From Pavlovales sp. CCMP2436 (lineage: Eukaryota; Haptophyta; Pavlovophyceae; Pavlovales), in contig MU631328.1 in the NCBI GenBank assembly GCA_026770615.1, positions 395,286 through 418,864 on the forward strand: DNA of 23,579 nucleotides, given 5' to 3'. The position numbers and the translations under genes were made by a program. The notes under the pieces were generated by a model. That model saw only the letters and a program-made list of their open reading frames with translations, was not told the origin of the DNA and ran no database searches. Shown here piece after piece: positions 8,903-16,886 of this stretch; the first letter of the stretch is position 1; each line of letters begins with the position of its first letter.

Positions 8903-9069
8903 CAGGGTGTCGCGGGCAATACAAAGGGCGGATTTTGAGCTTGAGGCTGAGCTTCTTAGCAAATGACATACAAACAATGCTTACATTTGCTTAAATTACA
9001 TAAAAACAATGCAAAAAAACGAGGCTCAGCTTCTTAAAACAACGGCTTCTCATTGCTCGCGACACCCTG
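8903..9069. mobile_element. 167-bp MITE (TA target, Tc1/mariner-like), copy 1
   Basis: A non-autonomous element with terminal inverted repeats: it starts CAGGGTGTCGCGGGCAAT and ends ATTGCTCGCGACACCCTG. An inner inverted pair is GAGGCTGAGCTTCTTAGC against GAGGCTCAGCTTCTTAAAA in the opposite sense. The right flank is TA and the left is AA, consistent with a TA duplication in which one base mutated. The copy at 21653-21819 has exactly the same length. It has no coding capacity. An unoccupied relative of the insertion site occurs near 9230 (CTCAGTGCTACGCCGTCC). Confidence 0.85.
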
Positions 9070-9764
9070 TACGTCGTCCCTAAGGAGAGGCCGCTTAAAT
9101 GATTATTATGAATATACCTCGCTCGGTGACAGGACTCGACCGTGCATGCAGCCCCCTCTTGTCTCTCTCCACTGCTTTTTAAAAGTGAGCCTCCAACCTG
9201 ATCGCGCTCTCGCCCGTCCCTGCACTACGTCTCAGTGCTACGCCGTCCAGCCCGATCTCCTACTATGACGAGGTCCAGACCGAAGGTTCGACGATGTCAA
9301 CGCGAGTCTGTCTCGTTCAACATCAGAGCTGACGATGGACTATGGGGTACTGCATTTAAAAAAAAATCGAGGGACAGGGGTCGGTACGTACGCTGTCATT
9401 TTGTTGCCTAAGCTGCCCCCTGCCAATTACAGGCAGCCAGTGACAGCACGCACACGGTGATTTTATTAATATTAAATGAACCGGCCGGACGGTGCCGAGC
9501 GCAAGGCCATCGTATCACGAACGTAAGACCCCTATCTCCGGCAAGTCTTGGCCCCTGCGAGCTGTCTGCACGTTGGGCCGGGCAAGCTTATCGGCCTGCA
9601 GTCGGCCGCACACGCACGTCGGCTGCTCGACCCTGCGTCTGTCGACAGACACATGCGCACGTGGTTGCTTCCCTGCGTCCGTCGGGCTTCGCACGCGCGG
9701 TGATGAAGATTGTGCTCTATTTTAATTAAATAGAGAATTAGTTAATAATTTATTTATATATATA
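9070..9764. other. Intergenic stretch, no gene seen
   Basis: Holds the uninterrupted copy (about 9156-9250) of the segment that carries the MITE at 8868-9071, a short A run near 9358, and AT-rich DNA from about 9715 with a TA microsatellite at about 9753-9770. ORFs here are short and have no domain. Confidence 0.45.
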
Positions 9765-9845
9765 TATATATGATAGGGATTCAAGATGGCGTCTGACTGT
9801 TCTGAATGTTGTGCTGGTCTGAGCGCTGCGTCGCCCATTGCCTAA
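9765..9845 (-). repeat. Dispersed 75-bp repeat, copy on minus strand
   Basis: On the minus strand it reads GCAATGGGCGACGCAGCGCT, then AGACCAGCACAACATTCAGAA, ending CTTGAATCCCTATCA and running into a TA microsatellite. It aligns to 22713-22795 and, more weakly, to 20210-20290 on the plus strand. The simple-repeat tail suggests the 3' end of a retroposed element. Confidence 0.65.
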
Positions 9846-9850
9846 TATTA

Positions 9851-10000
9851 ATGTAGGGGGTTCGGGCTGGCGGTACGTTTCAAGTTCAAGTCAGGCTGAT
9901 CTTAGCGCTCCGACGCAGGCTCCTACGCGCTACGCCGAAGTGGGGAGCTGGTAGAAGTGGTGGATGATGAGGAAGCCGAAAACAAAGCGCTGGAGTCGCT
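9851..10000 (+). repeat. Dispersed 150-bp repeat, copy 3
   Basis: Same sequence and orientation as 967-1120 apart from isolated substitutions; it begins at a TTAATG motif. It lies head to head with the 75-bp repeat at 9765-9845. Just after it, 10008-10039 contains two copies of a 15-bp unit, ATACGGCCGTTTTGA. Confidence 0.8.
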
Positions 10001-10248
10001 GACGCCAATACGGCCGTTTTGAAAATACGGCCGTTTTGAACCTCTTGCAGGTGGATGATCGAGACGCATCCATGGTCTCGCGTAGGGCTTGCCGGCTTGG
10101 CGGCAAAGCCAAAGTGGCGAGCGTAGCCCCCGCCGGCATGTCAGACCATCAAAAACGCTTTTTGGCAGGCGGGCCAAAAGCAACAAATCAGTCCACTGCC
10201 AGTTAGGCACTGCACCGATAATTATACGCGCAGTAAAATACGGCAAAA

Positions 10249-13200
10249 TCAAACCCGTGCCGGCGGCGAGAGAGGCGGCAACGATACCTCAGCCGGCGGT
10301 GGCGAGAGGGGAGGCGGGTGTGGTGACGATGGCGGACTTGGCGATGAGATATTGTGGATTTGTGCGGCGGCATGGGAAGGGGGCGAAAACAACGGTGAAG
10401 GTGGGGACGGTGGCGGGGACGGCGGGGACGGAGACGGGGACGGGGACGGAGAAGAGGGCAGGGGCTTTGGCTGAGGGGACAGCTTTGGCTGAGGGGACGG
10501 CAAGGGCGTTGTGGAAGGCGCGAGACTCGGCTGAGGGGAAGGCGCGGGACTTAGCGGTGGGCTTGGCGGCGGTGGCTTTGGCGGCGTGTGCGGCGGCGGG
10601 TGCGAAGGAGGATTGGAAGCGGCGCGCTTGGCGGCAGTGCGGACTTCGGAGGTGCAAGGCCCGCCAGTGCCCTGCGAGGGGTAGAGCGCGGGGCTTGGGG
10701 TGGAGCTCTGCGAGGGGAACTGCGCGTCGGTCGGGACGAGGAGCTGGTAGGTCTGGTCCGGCTATTAGTTATTGTAGTTGTTAGTTATTGTTATTTCAAA
10801 TAATTATTAATTAATTACTTTAAATGTATTATTGTGAATGGGGCAATGAGGAGATTGGTAGATCAATTTAGTTTCATATACTTGCGAGGGGGTAGTAGCA
10901 GGAGCTGGTAGGTCTTATCCGGCTGTTAGTTATTGTTTTTTAAATGTATTGTTAGTTCAAATGTATTCTTAGAAATGGGGTAATGAGTTGGTAGATCACT
11001 TTAACTATACAAATTTGCGAGGGGGTAGTAGCAGGAGCTAAGAGGTCTGGTCCGGCTGTAGTTATTGTTTTGTTCTTTTTGTCGAGTGCTCTGCTATATA
11101 TTTAAGTTCTGTGATTTGATTATTTTAGAGGGAGGGGGGACAGGGCTGGTTAGATGTATATGGGTTTAGGGTTCAAGCGTAGGGACAAAAGCAACCTGTT
11201 CTCGTTACAAGGCCAAAGGGATAGACACTGTCAGCCAGAACCCCCTTCATGAGTTTAAGCGGCTCAGCAGTTTGCAAAAGGTCTGATGGGTCTGCGAGCT
11301 TCACGCCAACATGCAGCAGAGAAGGCGTTGGGTGGGGGTCGTAGCCGAGACTAGATTAATACTAATAGTTCCGTAATAATAGAATAGTAATAGTAATCGA
11401 AAAAATAGTAATCATAGTAATCGAGTAAAGTTCGGGCTAGGTCTACTGCTTGGACACACACCTCTTTTGTGGCGGGAAGATTGGGCAGCCCCCCTTCTAG
11501 AGTAAAGGTCAATATGTCGCCGTAGTAGGAAGTAAGGGTGAAGGTGAGGTCCTCCCCGTCCAAGCAGAGATTGTAGTCGGACACATAGCCTGCGATAATA
11601 ATAATAATAATTATTATTATTTTTATTAATATGAGTGCATGTGTTAGTGTGCGTTGGTACGTACACGCAAAGGTTGTAATCGGACACACAGCCTGCACTT
11701 GTTATATTAATAATTAGAATGAGAATGAGATTCATTAGCGTTTGTGTTAGTGTTGTCCAAGCACACGTTGTAATCGGACACGACGATAAAAATATTCCAG
11801 TGTATTCAAGTGTATTCCTAGGAGGCCTTTTTGTGCTTTTCTTTGCATGTGCGTTCAGTTTGTTCGTAGCGTGCACTAACAGGTTCGCGGTATGGGAGGA
11901 CAGGAGTGCCCTGACTGTCAGCCACACTCGCTTGTTGCAATTTAGCATATATGTCACACTTTGCAGGGGGGCTATGTGTGTTTTAACTTTGCACGTGAGT
12001 TTAATTCAGCTGGGGGCAATTTAATGCACTTAAGTGAGATCAGCGCGCACCCACAGATTCGCGAGATGGGGGGACGGTTGTGCCCTGACTGTCGCACGTG
12101 CTAGTTAGAAGTGATTTCAATTCGGGTTCAGTTCATTAGTTCAAGTGTAGTCGTATCTTCGTCCACCGAAGGCCTTTTTGTGTGTTTCTTTGCATGTGAG
12201 TTCAGCAGGTGAGCGCACACCCACAGATTCGCGATATGGGAGGACGGTTGTGCCCTGATTGTCGCACGCGAACGAGGCAGCAACCACTGGGACGCGAGCG
12301 TCGAACACACTAAACATGAATTGCGAATTCCATGCAATCTGCCCAGCGCGCGCGCGCGGGGAGGGNNNNNNNNNNNNNNNNNNNNNNNNNNNNNNNNNNN
12401 NNNNNNNNNNNNNNNNNNNNNNNNNNNNNNNNNNNNNNNNNNNNNNNNNNNNNNNNNNNNNNNNNNNNNNNNNNNNNNNNNNNNNNNNNNNNNNNNNNNN
12501 NNNNNNNNNNNNNNNNNNNNNNNNNNNNNNNNNNNNNNNNNNNNNNNNNNNNNNNNNNNNNNNNNNNNNNNNNNNNNNNNNNNNNNNNNNNNNNNNNNNN
12601 NNNNNNNNNNNNNNNNNNNNNNNNNNNNNNNNNNNNNNNNNNNNNNNNNNNNNNNNNNNNNNNNNNNNNNNNNNNGGTAAAGGGGAAAAGGGGGGGGGAT
12701 TCACACCTCTAGGCTCGCGCCTGCTCCATAGCTGTCTAGGTCCAGCCAACCGCCCCCGTTGTCCACGCATTTGTCGTCCTGGGGGGTGGGATGTTGGGTG
12801 GGGGTGACGCAATCTCTCGGTCCATTATTATTATTATATATTTTTTATTATGAGTATCATTATTATGATCATTTTTAAATTCGTTATTTGATGCGTTTTT
12901 ATAGATATTTACACATTTCACACCTTGCACTGGTCGACGACCATGAAAGTGAGCTCGCTCGAAGTTCCGGAGTCGAAGGCGTCCAGCTCGCAATTCATGT
13001 TGTACATGCCCGTGTCCGTCAGGGTGGCCTGGGGGAGGGGGGTGGGGGGGAGGGGGGTGCGGGGGAGGTTAGAGATAGAGTTAGGGCTGTGTCTAGGGCA
13101 GGAGTCGAAAGCTGTCAGCTCGTTCATGTTGTACATGCCCGTGTCCGTTAGGGTTGCCTGGGGGAGGGGGGGTGCGGGGGGGAGAGGGGGGTGCAGGGGA

Positions 13201-14722
13201 GGTTAGAGATAGAGTTAGGGCTGAGTCTATGGCAGGAGTCAAAAGCTGTCAGCTTGTTCATGTTGTACATGCCCGTATCCGTCAGGGTGGCCTGGGGCAC
13301 GCAAAAAAAACACAAAAAAACAGAGGCTAGGGCCAGGGTTAGGGTCAGGGCAGCACGGGTCGCTACCAAAATTAAAAACCGTAATTGTTAAAAACCGTAA
13401 TTGTTAAAAACCAGTCTATAATTTACAGTTACTCGGGATCAAATATCGCTATTGTGAAAACCTTGCCGGCAAAGGATTCACAAAGAACCGAGACCTGACT
13501 CCAGCAGATGTCAGTGTCGATGGCTAGATTGAGGGCTATACCTCCAGGCACATTTTGTGGCTGGGGCTTTAGGCACTTGGGTATTACAATAGGGCGATAC
13601 CTTAAGGCACATCCCGCAAGCGAGCTGCCCGGCGATGGGCCACGCGGTCGACGCCCCAAATTGCACGTTTGAGAGACCGACAGCCCCGGCGACGTAGCCA
13701 GCCTAAAGAGGAATTATTTTATTTTTATTTATACAAATATATGCAAGTCTAGTCGCGGGCGGGCGCGCGGGTGGGGAGAGGGGGGGGGAGGGGGGGGGGG
13801 CGGCATCACACCGAGATGAGTTTCGGGCCCGCAGTTGTTGATCGCATGGTTGTGTCAAAGGACTGCATTTTGCAGAACAGCTGCTGCTGCGCGCCGCCTG
13901 ATATCACCTGAGCGAGTCGGGCAGGGGCAGGAGATAGAACGGCACACAACTGTCAGCGTCGAGGGCTGGGGTGCATACCGAGACCATATGGTAGACAATA
14001 CCCCTTTTTTAATAATAGTTCTTTTAACGCCTCCCCACTTGCAGCCCCTGTCCGGTAGACGTCCCATTTATGTTGTCGTGGGTCTTTAAGATTACATCAC
14101 TATTTACCCTCACCCCCCTGCAATCGCAACCCCTGCCCTCAAAATGAAACGCCAACTGCAAGGGATTGCGAGGGGGTTGCGAGTGATATCAGTGAACAGT
14201 GGTTTTGCAGAAGAATGAGACTGCTGCGCGCCGCCGGAGGTCACTCGCGACGAGGCGGGCGGAGCGGGCCGCCGGTGTGAGAAGCGCAGTAGGTGGCTGT
14301 AGGCCGAGGCTGTGCTACTGCGGGCTGGCGGCTTGGTGTACCCAAGTATCCACGGGCTGTGGGTGGACACTTGGGTACAGGTGGGTTCTGGGTGTTGCTC
14401 TCCTCACATCGTTGTACGTCCAGCCCGTGGACGTCTGCGGCTGTGTCGAGAAGCAGCCAAAGTCCTGCGCCTCGCACGCCGCCGCCATCGACGCGGGGAG
14501 CGCGAGGTAGAGCCCGGTGCCGCCGAGCGCGCCCAGCGCGAGGAGCAACGCGGGCGCGATTACGGCGGTTCGGCAGCAGCTCGCGGGCACATCGTCCTTG
14601 AGTTCGGCGGCCGCGGCCGGCGGCGGCTTGAGAGGGGGCTCACTACTGGAGAGCCCCTCCTGGTCATACAGCGGGGAGGCCTCAAGATCCCCGGCGTCTC
14701 TGGTGGAGCCGCAGGCGCCCAT
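10249..14722 (-). CDS. Membrane-anchored expansin-like DPBB protein with proline-rich tail, ten inferred exons
   Basis: Assembled from splice signals. Exons on the minus strand are 14722-14408, 13907-13812, 13702-13601, 13494-13462, 13028-12924, 12778-12707, 12254-12221 (one of three copies), 11589-11460, 11350-11209 and 10761-10249. All junctions are GT-AG and phases agree, giving about 513 aa. Residues 1-6, MGACGS, fit N-myristoylation/palmitoylation. A hydrophobic anchor is near 53-75 (TAVIAPALLLALGALGG). Then comes a secreted domain with ACGMCLK, TFMVVDQCK, WLDLDSY and VLPYRESVG, in the order of the expansin/barwin double-psi beta-barrel (CGxC, V-x-DQC, LDL, YRxV). Last is a 170-residue exon rich in SPSP and PPSPPP, like hydroxyproline-rich wall proteins. 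Function is inferred: a surface protein acting on wall or scale polysaccharide. The N gap lies between exons 6 and 7 and could hide another exon. The exon model is unproven without RNA. Confidence 0.68.
10741..11068 (-). repeat. Three tandem copies of the exon-10 acceptor and exon start
   Basis: The functional acceptor (CTAATAG then CCGGACCAGACCTACCAGC, exon start 10761) is preceded in the intron by two decayed copies at about 10882-10936 and 11014-11068. Each has TAACTA-like branch sequence, a TAG or CAG acceptor and CCGGA...GACCT. The unit is about 130-150 bp and also includes a conserved AATGGGG(T/C)AATGAG segment. The decayed copies are not open in the coding frame. Confidence 0.75.
11662..11785 (-). 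repeat. Decayed copies of the exon-8 start
   Basis: Exon 8 begins CAG then GCTATGTGTCCGACTACAAT (11589). Upstream in the intron lie GCAG then GCTGTGTGTCCGATTACAA (11692) and a third partial copy, GTGTCCGATTACAACGTGTG, near 11750-11785. At least the middle copy retains the splice acceptor. An AT trinucleotide microsatellite separates it from exon 8. Confidence 0.7.
11877..12254 (-). repeat. Three tandem copies of a 34-nt microexon (exon 7)
   Basis: Copies lie at 12254-12221, 12084-12051 and 11910-11877, each exactly 34 nt, each preceded by CAG and followed by GTG, and embedded in repeat units of about 170 bp. They encode GTTVLPYRESV, GTTVPPSRESV and GTPVLPYREPV plus one base. Phase allows only one of the three in a mature message. 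Confidence 0.72.
12366..12675. other. Assembly gap (310 N)
   Basis: An unresolved run of N flanked by low-complexity DNA (GCGCGC on the left, long G runs on the right), inside intron 6 of the expansin-like gene. The true length is unknown, and further repeat or exon copies may be hidden. Translated ORFs that cross it are meaningless. Confidence 0.97.
13098..13291 (-). repeat. Two truncated tandem copies of the exon-5 acceptor and exon start
   Basis: Exon 5 starts CCCCAG then GCCACCCTGACGGACACGGG (13028). The intron upstream contains the same boundary at 13157 and 13291 (spacing 129 and 134 bp), each with a long C-rich tract, the CAG and about 45 bp of exon-like sequence coding ATLTDTGMYNMN. 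They then diverge and lack a donor, so they look like pseudo-exons or decoy acceptors. Confidence 0.8.
14200..14255 (-). repeat. Decayed copy of exon 2 in intron 1
   Basis: On the minus strand this shares GGCGGCGCGCAGCAG and TTCTGCAAAA, in the same order and spacing, with exon 2 (13907-13812). It has indels and no clear donor. It is the weakest of the duplicated boundaries in this gene. Confidence 0.55.
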
Positions 14723-14837
14723 CGTCCAAACCCAGCGGATCGTGGACGTGGTCGCCGATTCCGCTCGGCCGTTTGCTTCGACAAGGGCTAGCCGCGCCGC
14801 TCGAGCTGCCCGCTCGTAGTCACCGCCTGCGCCGGCG
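14723..14837. promoter_or_regulatory. Divergent promoter spacer, 115 bp
   Basis: Separates the start codon of the expansin-like gene (minus) from that of the PhyH-like gene (plus). It has the same length as the dolichol kinase/RABGGTA spacer. It is GC-rich, without a TATA box, and includes a CGCCGATTC motif near 14753. The promoter role is inferred from position. Confidence 0.45.
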
Positions 14838-16592
14838 ATGCGTCTGCCGCTCGCGCTCTTGCTCGTCGCGACCGCTCGGCTGCTCGGCAGTGCGCTCTGG
14901 GCGCAGGCGGAGCTCGCGTTCAACGGCCTCGCCCTCGTCGCCGCCGGGTCGTACGCGCTCGTGCTCCGCCCGCCTTACTTTGAGAGCGCGTCGCCGCTCC
15001 CGATCTCGCACAGAGAGCTCGCGCGCGCGCTCGCGTGGCGGCGCGCGCCGCTCGGCGCGCGTGGAGCGGCGGAGCTCACGCGGCGCGGCTACGTGCACGT
15101 GCGCGGCGCACTGCCCACCTCGCTCGTGCGAGCGCTCCGCGCCGCGCTCGAGGCCGCGCCGCCGCACGCGCCGCCACTGCTAGGCGCGGCGGCTGCGTTT
15201 GCGCTGCAACGCGCCGACGTCGCGTTCGCGGCGCTCGGACAGGCGCGCCAGACCAACCTGAGCGCGAAGATCGTGCTGCGCGCGCTCGCGGGCGAGGGCG
15301 AGGGCGTGAGCTTGCTTAACTCACTGGTGTACGGCATCGGCGCCGAGCAACGAGGCGCGGGCTGGCACGTCGACGCGCCAAGCTACCACTTGTTTGACGT
15401 CGTTCCCACGCGCGGCGGCTCACGCCTCGCTGGCGGCAAGTGTGCGGCGGGGGCGGTGCGCGCTCGCTCAGCCAGAGAATGCGACGCGCGATCAGGAGCA
15501 TCATGGGGTTGGCCGCCCGGGGTTCAGCGGCGACTGGCTGCGGCTGCGGGTGGCGCCGCTGAGGAGACAGTGGGCGGAGGCGGGTGCGCCGCTCTTCGCG
15601 CCGTCTCGGTGTGGCTGCCTCTGCAGGACATAAATGAGCCGCGCGACGGCGGTGCTCTCCGCTTCGTCAGCAGAGCGAGCGCGGCCGAGCTCAGCACGCT
15701 GTGCATCGCCGACGCGCTTACAGGCCGCCCGACGAGCACACGCAACGCGAGTGCGGGCGAGTGTCGGCGGCGCCTGGACGCGCGCAGCGAGCGGCTAGGT
15801 GCACTCCGGGTGGGCGACGCAGTACTGTTCGCGCCGGACGTGTATCATCGGACTTCGCGCGCGCGGCCAGACTTGCCGCTCCGCACACGCTGGGCCTACG
15901 TCGAGAGGTGGGCTCTCGCGGACGCGCGCTACACAGGTTCGGCCCTCGACTGGCTGCGTGAGGTCCCGCTTCAGCCGCCGTGCGCGCACGGGCTCGTTGC
16001 GGGCGACGCGGTGCGCACATCTGCGTGCCACCCGACTGTGCTACCCTCAGAGCTCTCCGCGAAGCACGCCTGCGCCCCCTCGGCTGCCATCGGCGCCTGC
16101 CTCGCCGCGCCCCCTACGCCCCCGCTCTGGGCCCGCGGGCCAGCTTGGCGCTGCGTGCTCATGTTCGCCCACTTGGGCACGCAGCCGCGAAACCTGCGCG
16201 CGTATTTTAGCTATTTTTGGATCACGCAGCTGCTCGAAATCCCCATCTACTCGCTCTTCGCCGCGCGGCCAGCCGAGCTGCCCGCTTGCGCTATTTATGG
16301 CGCGCTGGCCAGCCTTGTGACGCACCCGGCTGCCTACTCGCTCACGCAGACGACGGGTTGGCTCCTCGACGCTGTCGCGCCGCGCTGGCGCCGAGCCGCC
16401 GCGCTCGTGCGGTGGGCCGTTATCGAGGTGGCCGTGGTCGCTGTCGAGGCGCGCTGGCTGCAGCGGACCCGCGGGCCCGCCATGATGCACGCGTGGTCGG
16501 CAGCAATCGCTGCTAACGTTGGTAGCGTCGTTGGCGGCTGGCTGCTGCTGCGCGTCGGCGATGTTGCGGCTGTGTCACACTTTGTTAGCTAG
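14838..16592 (+). CDS. PhyH-type Fe(II)/2-oxoglutarate dioxygenase fused to a C-terminal membrane domain, 584 aa
   Basis: The N-terminus (residues 1-45) is hydrophobic, a signal peptide or anchor. Residues about 85-360 resemble phytanoyl-CoA dioxygenase family enzymes: YVHVRGALP near 85, the iron-binding pair in GWHVDAPSYHLFD (H177, D179), GGALRFVS near 271, and the distal histidine and 2-oxoglutarate arginine in VGDAVLFAPDVYHRTS (H337) with R349. From about 455 there is a multi-pass region with ITQLLEIPIY, SLVTHPAAY, a glutamate-containing helix ending VVAVEARW, and AANVGSVVGGW, a pattern I recall from small uncharacterised bacterial membrane proteins. A 60-residue low-complexity insert (about 190-250) between the two halves of the catalytic core could be an unspliced in-frame intron. 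The substrate is unknown; the topology suggests a lumenal or membrane-bound hydroxylase. Confidence 0.75.
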   Translation: MRLPLALLLVATARLLGSALWAQAELAFNGLALVAAGSYALVLRPPYFESASPLPISHRELARALAWRRAPLGARGAAELTRRGYVHVRGALPTSLVRALRAALEAAPPHAPPLLGAAAAFALQRADVAFAALGQARQTNLSAKIVLRALAGEGEGVSLLNSLVYGIGAEQRGAGWHVDAPSYHLFDVVPTRGGSRLAGGKCAAGAVRARSARECDARSGASWGWPPGVQRRLAAAAGGAAEETVGGGGCAALRAVSVWLPLQDINEPRDGGALRFVSRASAAELSTLCIADALTGRPTSTRNASAGECRRRLDARSERLGALRVGDAVLFAPDVYHRTSRARPDLPLRTRWAYVERWALADARYTGSALDWLREVPLQPPCAHGLVAGDAVRTSACHPTVLPSELSAKHACAPSAAIGACLAAPPTPPLWARGPAWRCVLMFAHLGTQPRNLRAYFSYFWITQLLEIPIYSLFAARPAELPACAIYGALASLVTHPAAYSLTQTTGWLLDAVAPRWRRAAALVRWAVIEVAVVAVEARWLQRTRGPAMMHAWSAAIAANVGSVVGGWLLLRVGDVAAVSHFVS

Positions 16593-16886
16593 GCGACGAA
16601 TAGGTGGTTAGAATTCTAAATTAGATGCGGTTGCCTTTTACAGTGAGCTTGCAGCCCACAGCCTGCGCAAATAGGTTGTCTAGGGGTACGGGAATGAGCG
16701 GTGCAACAAAAACGATAGACGTTGCACACGCCAGCACGGTGCTAATAAAACAGATACTGTATTAACAGAGCTTGCTGTCGTTTTTATAAATATAATTTAT
16801 ACATCGCGAACTCCGCAGCGCGAGCCCCTGTCTGTCAGAAGTGAGGCCCTCAGTGACGTCCGAACGACTCCGAAGCGTGATGCCGC
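16593..16886. other. Convergent 3' spacer
   Basis: Lies between the stops of the PhyH-like gene (plus) and the PHAX-domain gene (minus). AATAAA occurs at about 16743, and the AT-rich stretch 16775-16800 would serve 3' ends on either strand. No gene seen. Confidence 0.55.

Noticed and set aside
10089..10784. A 231-codon plus-strand ORF rich in Thr, Gly, Ala and Arg
   Set aside because: It is the reverse strand of the proline-rich exon 10. The minus-strand reading has a splice acceptor, SPSP/PPSPPP repeats typical of real proteins and the right phase.
11597..11635. AT trinucleotide run as a possible regulatory element
   Set aside because: A simple microsatellite beside an intron acceptor; nothing beyond low complexity can be shown.
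12141..12812. ORFs of 119-223 codons on both strands across the N run
   Set aside because: They are open only because N codons were translated as X. The flanks do not support any of them as continuous proteins.
13320..13350. TTAGGG-like repeats resembling a telomere
   Set aside because: Only one or two imperfect units (AGGGTTAGGGTCAGGG) inside an intron made of tandem exon copies; not a telomeric array.
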